From: RHKX01 sp046330285
GTDB taxonomy: Bacteria > Actinomycetota > Thermoleophilia > Solirubrobacterales > 70-9
DNA: 64,000 nt
Direction: 5' to 3'
NCBI GenBank assembly: GCA_046330285.1
Contig: JAXLSX010000002.1
Coordinates: 372,001-436,000, forward strand
Below the pieces are notes generated by a model that was not told where the DNA came from, did not search any database, and saw only the letters and a program-made list of their open reading frames with translations. Shown one piece after another: positions 59,181 to 64,000 of the stretch; position 1 is the stretch's first letter, and each line of letters starts with the position of its first letter. The position numbers and the translations under genes are program-made.

Positions 59181-59306
59181 CTGGCGACCCCCTTCGACGC
59201 CTCCGCCCCGTCCCCTGCGCCGCGCGGTGGCTTCCGGCCCTCCCCCGCCCCGGATGTGCGATTGCGTGATTCGCCCGGACCCGGCGGGGCCGCCCACGCC
59301 GGTCTT

Positions 59307-59312
59307 TAGAAT
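59307..59312 (+). promoter_or_regulatory. -10 element for the two-component system
   Basis: TAGAAT, 7 nt before the GTG at 59320. It favours a leaderless GTG start over the internal ATG at 59341. Confidence 0.5.
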
Positions 59313-59319
59313 CGGGCGC

Positions 59320-60009
59320 GTGAGCGACGCCGACAACCTCATGGGCCGCGTTCTCGTCGTCGAGGACGACGAGGACATCGCCGACGTCCTTCGCCGGTCG
59401 CTGCGCCAAGAAGGCCACGAGGTCCGGACCGCCGGCGACGGCGAGGAGGCCCTCGCGATGGCCGCGGAGTTCGTCCCCGACCTGGTAATCCTCGACCTCG
59501 GGCTGCCGAAGCTCGACGGCGTTGAGGTCTGCCGGAAGCTGCGGGCCGCCGGCGACGTCCCGATCCTGATCCTGACGGCGCGCACCGACACCGGCGACCG
59601 GGTCGAGGGCCTCGATGCCGGCGCCGACGACTATCTCGTCAAGCCGTTCGAACGGGCTGAGCTGCTCGCCCGGCTCCGGGCGCTGCTGCGCCGCCGCCCG
59701 CCCCGCGGAACGGCGTCGCTGACCGTGGGCGACCTGGTTCTGAATCCGGGGACCAGAGAGGTGACGCGCGGGGAGCGCGTCGTCGATCTGACCAACCGCG
59801 AGTTCGAGCTGCTCGAGTTCCTGATGCGGAACGAGCGTCTCGTGATCTCGCGCGAGCGCCTGCTCGAGGAGGTCTGGGGCTACGACCCTACCTCGATGAC
59901 GAACACGATCGACGTGTTCATCAGCAACCTCAGGCGCAAGCTCGAGGAGGGAGGAGAGGAACGGATCCTGCACACCAAGCGGGGTGCCGGCTACGTGGTC
60001 AGAACGTGA
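59320..60009 (+). CDS. OmpR-family response regulator
   Basis: 229 residues. Receiver domain with acidic pocket (VVEDDED), phospho-acceptor D59 (VILDLGLPK), Thr in LILTART and Lys in DDYLVKPFE. The C-terminal winged-helix DNA-binding domain carries DLTNREFELLEFLMRNE, TNTIDVFISNLRRKLE and RGAGYVVRT. The GTG at 59320 adds 7 residues before MGRVLVVED; the ATG at 59341 is the alternative. The histidine kinase starts 4 nt after its stop. The signal is unknown. Confidence 0.93.
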   Translation: MSDADNLMGRVLVVEDDEDIADVLRRSLRQEGHEVRTAGDGEEALAMAAEFVPDLVILDLGLPKLDGVEVCRKLRAAGDVPILILTARTDTGDRVEGLDAGADDYLVKPFERAELLARLRALLRRRPPRGTASLTVGDLVLNPGTREVTRGERVVDLTNREFELLEFLMRNERLVISRERLLEEVWGYDPTSMTNTIDVFISNLRRKLEEGGEERILHTKRGAGYVVRT

Positions 60010-60013
60010 GCCG

Positions 60014-61462
60014 ATGAACCCGCTGCAGGGTCTCAAGAGCCTCTACGCCCGCTCCCGCAGGCTCCCGGTCCGGATCCGGATCGCGATCGTCTCGGCGGCG
60101 CTGACGGCGATCATCCTGATTGGCTTCGCCCTCGTCGTCGGGCGAATGGTCACCGACAGGCTTCACACCGACTTCGAGAACGAGCTTCAGGGCGTGGCGG
60201 CCCAGCTCGCGAACAGCATCGAGTTCAATGCCGGCGGCCAGCCCAGCGCCACGGGGATCGAACAATCGGCTCTCGCAACCGACGCGAGGATTCAGATCGT
60301 CAATGGCTCGGGCACCGTTCTCGTGGGCTCCTCCACCCCCGCCTTCCCGCCCCCCGACACCTCTCGCGTCGTCGCGTCGGGGGCGCTGCAGGTCGCGACG
60401 GCGCAGATCTTCGCCAACCAGGGGCTCGTGCCCGGCACCTACTACGTCCAGTACGCGCGGCCCGAGTCCGCCATCGACGAGACGATCGGCCGGCTCTGGC
60501 TGTTCCTCGCCGGTGGCGTCGCGATCGGGACGCTGCTCGCCGGCGCGGCCGGGATGGCGGTCGCCAACCGGGCGATGCGGCCGATCGCGGCGCTGACGGC
60601 GGCCGCGAGCGACATCGCGGCGACCCGCGACACCTCGCGGCGGATCCCGGAGCCCAAGAGCGACGACGAGGTCGCCGAGCTCGCGCGGACGCTGGATCAG
60701 ATGCTGCGCGAGCTCGACGCCTCCCGGTCGGAGACCGAGGCCGCGATGAAGCGGCAGCGGGAGTTCGTCGCCGACGCGTCCCACGAGCTCCGGACGCCGC
60801 TGACGAGCATCCTCGCGAACCTCGAGCTCCTCGAGCAATCGCTCGAGACCGACCCGGACGCGGACGACGACGCCGCGGCCGTGGCGTCCGCGCTGCGCAG
60901 CTCGAAGCGGATGAACCGCCTCGTCGGCGACCTCCTCCTGCTTGCGCGGGCCGACGCCGGCCGCGCCGGGGCCCGGGTGGACTGCGATCTCGCGATGGTC
61001 GCCGCCGAGGCGCTGGAGGAGGTCTCCCCCGTCTCCGATGGCCATGCGTTCGAAGCTCAGCTCGACCACGCCGCACCGGTCACCGGCAACCCGGACGAGC
61101 TCCACCGGATGATCCTCAACCTGCTCGAGAACTCGATCCGGCACACACCGACGGGTACGACCGTCCGCGTCGAGCTCGCCGAGGACGGCGGCCAGGCGCT
61201 GCTCACCGTCCGCGACGACGGACCCGGCCTGCCGCCGGGCAAGGAGTCCCAGGTCTTCGAGCGGTTCGTCCGGGGCGAGGGCCCGGCCGACCGCAGCTCC
61301 CGCAACGGAACCGGAACCGGACTCGGCCTCTCGATCGTCCGCGCCGTCGCCGTCGCCCATGGCGGCACGGTCCGCGCGGTCAACGGCGAGGACGGCGGGG
61401 CCCGCTTCGAGATCCGCCTGCCGCTCAGCCCGCGGGCCGCAGAGGCCCCCGCAGAAGTTTGA
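60014..61462 (+). CDS. Sensor histidine kinase
   Basis: 482 residues. Two transmembrane helices (about 22-42 and 160-185) enclose an extracellular sensor of about 115 residues. They are followed by a HAMP linker, the dimerisation helix with H257 (FVADASHELRTPLTSILANLE in part), and an ATPase domain with N box NLLENSIRHTP, G1 DDGPGLP and G2 GTGLGLSIV. Partner of the response regulator. Layout resembles the MtrB/MprB/TcrY group, but the sensor part shows no recognisable domain. Confidence 0.93.
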   Translation: MNPLQGLKSLYARSRRLPVRIRIAIVSAALTAIILIGFALVVGRMVTDRLHTDFENELQGVAAQLANSIEFNAGGQPSATGIEQSALATDARIQIVNGSGTVLVGSSTPAFPPPDTSRVVASGALQVATAQIFANQGLVPGTYYVQYARPESAIDETIGRLWLFLAGGVAIGTLLAGAAGMAVANRAMRPIAALTAAASDIAATRDTSRRIPEPKSDDEVAELARTLDQMLRELDASRSETEAAMKRQREFVADASHELRTPLTSILANLELLEQSLETDPDADDDAAAVASALRSSKRMNRLVGDLLLLARADAGRAGARVDCDLAMVAAEALEEVSPVSDGHAFEAQLDHAAPVTGNPDELHRMILNLLENSIRHTPTGTTVRVELAEDGGQALLTVRDDGPGLPPGKESQVFERFVRGEGPADRSSRNGTGTGLGLSIVRAVAVAHGGTVRAVNGEDGGARFEIRLPLSPRAAEAPAEV

Positions 61463-61641
61463 GCGAACTCTTTACCTCGCTTGAGTGCGTCTTTAAGCCC
61501 GGGCCGCAGTATTCCCCGCGGACGAGACAACAGCCGCTCCGGTCCTCCCCCAAAATCGACCGCAGCGGCACCTGATTGGCCAGCCTGAGCCAATTGCAAG
61601 CCCGCCGGATCTCCCTCCCTGATCCGGCGGGCTCATCTTTT
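61463..61641 (+). terminator. Terminator region after the histidine kinase; possible small RNA
   Basis: 61599-61641 is a strong intrinsic terminator: a 13-bp stem (61599-61611 with 61621-61633) around TCCCTCCCT, followed by CATCTTTT. Upstream are ATTGGC/GCCAAT (61575-61594) and GCCGCT/AGCGGC (61533-61538 with 61563-61568). The latter has a C-rich loop with CCTCCCCC. The distance of 140 nt from the kinase stop and the C-rich loops allow either a structured 3' UTR or an independent small RNA. Confidence 0.7.
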
Positions 61642-61676
61642 GGCGGATCGGCTGGCGCCGGGGCCCGCACGCAGGG

Positions 61677-61947
61677 TGCGAGTTGGTTCAGCTGGGGAAT
61701 GGGGATCTGGGTGGACGGCTCCCGGCGGGCGCGAGGATCGGTGGATGGCAGGAGTGGGACCTGTGAGGTTCGTTTGCTGCCACCGGGCGGGCCGGAGCAC
61801 CGGTTTCGTCACCCATTGGGCCGTTTCCGGCGGTGAACTAACGAAACCGGCGCCATGGCACCCATAAGGTCACTTCAGGCAGCGGATCAAGCGGCCGAGT
61901 AACGAAACCGGCGTAACCGACCCCCTCCCCAGCCAAACTCGTCGCCC
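61677..61947. repeat. Larger unit around copy B with imperfect inverted ends
   Basis: The left end (GAGTTGGTTCAGCTGGGGA, 61679-61697) is mirrored at the right end (TCCCCAGCCAAACTC, 61926-61940), which read in reverse gives GAGTTTGGCTGGGGA. Inside the unit CCGGTTTCGT (61800-61809) can pair with ACGAAACCGG at 61841-61850 or at 61902-61911. The two latter sites share TAACGAAACCGGCG. The layout is like a small non-autonomous mobile element or a large RNA fold. No transposase and no clear target-site duplication is seen. Confidence 0.5.
61682..61789. repeat. Structured intergenic repeat, copy B (108 bp)
   Basis: Counterpart of 25541-25648 (94 of 108 identical, no gaps). The hairpin TGGCAG/CTGCCA is kept, and the inner stem GGACCT/AGGTTC is weaker by one G-T pair. 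Like copy A it lies between convergent genes (histidine kinase and RNase J), 40 bp after a terminator. Confidence 0.85.
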
Positions 61948-61999
61948 TGCCACCCCGAGTGCGCCGTTCAGCCAGCCGCCTGCAGCAGCCGGCGAGGCC
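61790..61999. other. Non-coding remainder between histidine kinase and RNase J genes
   Basis: Holds the three CCGGTTTCGT-type elements described above and a C-rich stretch (61917-61930). No open frame with protein-like sequence and no promoter was found. Confidence 0.6.
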
Positions 62000-63667
62000 C
62001 TAGACCTCGATTACGACCGGCAGGACCATCGGGCGCCGCTTCAGGCGCTTGTAGACGAACTTGGCCACCGCGTCGTGGACGTCCTGGCGGATCAGGGCGG
62101 GCTCGCGGACGTGGCCCTCGAGGGCGTCCTCGAGCTTGTCCTCGACGACGTCGGCGATCTCGTCGATGAGGCGGTCGGCATCGTCGCCGGCGCCCATCGG
62201 GACGCCGCGGAAGGTGATCTCGGGGTCGGCCGCCACCTCGCCGTCCTCGAGCGAGACGGTTGCGACCACGATCACGAGGCCGTCGGCCGAGAGCGTGCGT
62301 CGGTCGCGGAGGGCCGCGTCGTCGGGCTCGCCGAGCTCGAGACCGTCGACGAAGATCATGCCGGCGCCGATGTCGTCGCCGAGGCGGGCACCCTTGTCGT
62401 CGATCTCGAGTGGGACGCCGTTGCGGGTGCGGAAGATGCGGTCGCTCTCAATTCCGACCGACTCGGCCAGCTGGGCGTGCAGCCGGATCCGCTTGAAGTC
62501 TCCGTGCATCGGCATGACGTAGCGCGGCCGGGTCAGGTTGAGCATCAGCTTCATGTCCTCCTGGTACCCGTGGCCGGAGGCGTGGATCGGCGCGTCGGCG
62601 GCCGTGATCACGCGAGCGCCGATCTCGAAGATCCGGTCGACCGTCTCGTTGACGGAGCGCTCGTTGCCGGGTACCGGAGTCGCCGAGAAGACGACCGTGT
62701 CGCCGGAATGGAGCTGGACGTCGCGATGCTCGCCGTGCGCCATCCGCCGCAGCGCCGAGAGCGGCTCCCCCTGGCTGCCGGTCGAGATCGCGATCACCTC
62801 CTCGTCCGGGTAGTCCTCGATCTCGCGCGGCTGGATCAGCAGGCCCTCGGGCGCGTTGGCGATCCCGAGGTTCGAGGCGATGTTGAAGTTCTTCCGCATC
62901 GAGCGGCCCACGAGCGCGACCTTGCGCCCGAGTGCGTCGGCGGCGTCGACGACCTGCTGGACGCGATGGACGTTCGAGGCGAAGCAGGTGACGATGATCC
63001 GCCCGTCGCAGCGCGAGAAGGTCTCGAGCAACGCCGGTCCGACGCTGGCCTCCGACATCGCGACGCCCGGGCGGTCGGCGTTCGTCGAATCGCCGCAGAG
63101 ACAGAGCAGGCCCTCGTCCCCGAGCCGCGCGAGCCGGGCGAAGTCGGCGGGCCTGCCGTCGACGGGGGTCTGGTCGAACTTGTAGTCGCCGGTGATCAGG
63201 ACGGTCCCCACCGGGCTCGTCACCGCGACGGCGCAGGCGTCTGGGATCGAGTGCGACATGTGGACCATCTCGATCTCGAACGGCCCGGCGCTGACCCGTT
63301 CGCCCGGGGGCAGGTCCCGCAGCGGGACCTCCTTGAGCTTGTGCTCCTCGAGCTTCGAGCGGACCATCCCGACCGTGAGCCGGCCGCCGTAGATGGCGGG
63401 TGGGATCCCGATCTCGCGGAGGACGTAGGGAAGGGCTCCGACGTGGTCCTCGTGACCGTGGGTGAGGACGATCGCCTCGATGTCGTCGAGCCGGTCGCGG
63501 AGGTAGGAGAAGTCGGGCAGGACGAGGTCGATGCCGAGCATCTCGGCCGTCGGGAACATCAGCCCCGTGTCGACGACCACGATCCGGCCGTCGTACTCGA
63601 TGACGGTCATGTTCTTGCCGATCTCGCCGAGGCCGCCGAGCGGCAGGATCTTCAGCCGGCCGCTCAC
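62000..63667 (-). CDS. rnj: Ribonuclease J
   Basis: 555 residues. Metallo-beta-lactamase fold with zinc motif LTHGHEDHVGALPY, the beta-CASP domain (CFASNVHRVQQVVDAA, STGSQGEPLSAL) and the late MHGDFKR His, ending in a C-terminal dimerisation part. Has both 5'-3' exo- and endonuclease activity on RNA. Here it coexists with RNase Y. The GTG start overlaps the dapA stop (GTGA, 63664-63667). The dapA-rnj order is the same as in M. tuberculosis (Rv2753c-Rv2752c). Confidence 0.96.
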   Translation of the reverse strand: MSGRLKILPLGGLGEIGKNMTVIEYDGRIVVVDTGLMFPTAEMLGIDLVLPDFSYLRDRLDDIEAIVLTHGHEDHVGALPYVLREIGIPPAIYGGRLTVGMVRSKLEEHKLKEVPLRDLPPGERVSAGPFEIEMVHMSHSIPDACAVAVTSPVGTVLITGDYKFDQTPVDGRPADFARLARLGDEGLLCLCGDSTNADRPGVAMSEASVGPALLETFSRCDGRIIVTCFASNVHRVQQVVDAADALGRKVALVGRSMRKNFNIASNLGIANAPEGLLIQPREIEDYPDEEVIAISTGSQGEPLSALRRMAHGEHRDVQLHSGDTVVFSATPVPGNERSVNETVDRIFEIGARVITAADAPIHASGHGYQEDMKLMLNLTRPRYVMPMHGDFKRIRLHAQLAESVGIESDRIFRTRNGVPLEIDDKGARLGDDIGAGMIFVDGLELGEPDDAALRDRRTLSADGLVIVVATVSLEDGEVAADPEITFRGVPMGAGDDADRLIDEIADVVEDKLEDALEGHVREPALIRQDVHDAVAKFVYKRLKRRPMVLPVVIEV

Positions 63668-64000
63668 GCCACGACCTCGAGTCCGGCCGCCTCGAGTGCC
63701 GACCGGACGACCTCGCGCTGACCCTCGTCGAGCGGGACCATCGGCAGTCGCATGCGCTCCGAGCAGATTCCGAGCATCTGCAGCGCGCCCTTCAGCGGCA
63801 TCGGGTTGGTGGTGACGCCCAGGGCCTCGTAGATCGGCGCCAAGCCCTCGTCGATCTCGCGCGCCGCTTCCGGCTCGCCCGCCCGGAAGCGCTCGTAGAC
63901 GGCCGCCATCTGCGGTCCGACGATGTGGGAGGCGACGGTGATCCCGCCGGTCCCCCCCAACTCGAGGGCGCGAAGGAAGTCGTTGTCGTTGCCGGCGAGG
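63664..64000 (-). CDS. dapA: 4-hydroxy-tetrahydrodipicolinate synthase, C-terminal part (5' end outside window)
   Basis: The last 111 residues are present. They begin LAGNDNDFLRALELGGTGGI, which corresponds to the usual AG-D-D-F...GA/G-G-x-I segment of DapA after the Schiff-base lysine, and run to GLEVVA. The catalytic Lys and Tyr lie outside the window. DapA makes the first committed intermediate of lysine and diaminopimelate synthesis. Together with DapL and DapF in this window it fits the aminotransferase version of the DAP pathway. Confidence 0.92.
   Translation of the reverse strand, partial: LAGNDNDFLRALELGGTGGITVASHIVGPQMAAVYERFRAGEPEAAREIDEGLAPIYEALGVTTNPMPLKGALQMLGICSERMRLPMVPLDEGQREVVRSALEAAGLEVVA

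Noticed and set aside
61576..61836. 86-codon frame reading through repeat copy B with a WFSWGMGIW-like stretch, and its counterpart in copy A
   Set aside because: The differences between the two copies mostly change amino acids and the frame ends at different places, so selection on a peptide is not visible.
62075..63721. Open frame of 548 codons antisense to RNase J
   Set aside because: Same shadow effect; RNase J motifs are full length on the other strand.

Overview
This is a 64 kb piece of a high-GC (about 70 %) actinobacterial chromosome. Gene content and order fit a deep-branching actinobacterium of the Thermoleophilia/Solirubrobacterales type. The class is an inference from family resemblance, since no rRNA lies in the window. 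Evidence for Actinobacteria: a garA-ftsR pair (compare Rv1827-Rv1828), murT/gatD, and a 39-64 kb block (dut, hflX, dapF, miaA, miaB, recX, recA, cinA, ftsK, rnj, dapA) that largely follows the M. tuberculosis Rv2753c-Rv2697c neighbourhood. RNase Y, a DapL-type aminotransferase and a one-motif RsiG-like protein separate it from mycobacteria and streptomycetes.

Layout. 1-7.3 kb: ettA (truncated by the window edge), two GNAT genes, a secreted propeller protein, ispG, proS and a CDP-alcohol phosphatidyltransferase. 7.3-11 kb: one operon behind a near-consensus promoter, containing an RsiG-like anti-sigma, a GarA-like FHA protein, FtsR, an SRPBCC protein and an alkyl-DHAP-synthase-like flavoenzyme. 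11-25 kb: a HTH/membrane protein, a thioesterase, nadE, a secreted metalloprotease, a molybdopterin oxidoreductase/K+ channel/amidase operon, a CPA2 antiporter, a WS/DGAT acyltransferase, a c-di-AMP riboswitch with its RlpA-like gene, and dinB. 25-35 kb: redox and envelope genes (CcdA, thioredoxin-TPR, YqgE, sulfatase, carbonic anhydrase plus pentapeptide protein, flavin reductase, peroxiredoxin, cyclophilin). 34.5-39 kb: a run of overlapping genes including murT and gatD with a methyltransferase between them. 39-64 kb: the conserved core block, interrupted by a hydrolase-cyclase fusion, an SDR enzyme and an alpha/beta hydrolase, and containing a two-component system next to ftsK.

How the genes connect. 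Cell-wall synthesis and division recur: DapA, DapL, DapF, MurT/GatD, RlpA, an amidase, FtsK, a RodZ-like protein and FtsR. Second messengers appear at three places: a c-di-AMP riboswitch, a c-di-GMP-type RsiG motif and a class III cyclase. RNA processing is handled by both RNase Y and RNase J. At least 16 start codons lie 6-8 nt after a TANNNT-like hexamer, which indicates many leaderless mRNAs.

Most unusual items: (1) a 108-bp structured intergenic repeat in two copies, each between convergent genes, the second inside a roughly 265-bp unit with inverted ends; (2) DapF with serine at both catalytic cysteine positions; (3) the RsiG-like protein heading the garA-ftsR operon; (4) a highly structured leader before the sulfatase gene; (5) a cyclase fused to a hydrolase-like domain without its nucleophile. 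No tRNA, rRNA, CRISPR array, insertion sequence or phage gene was recognised.
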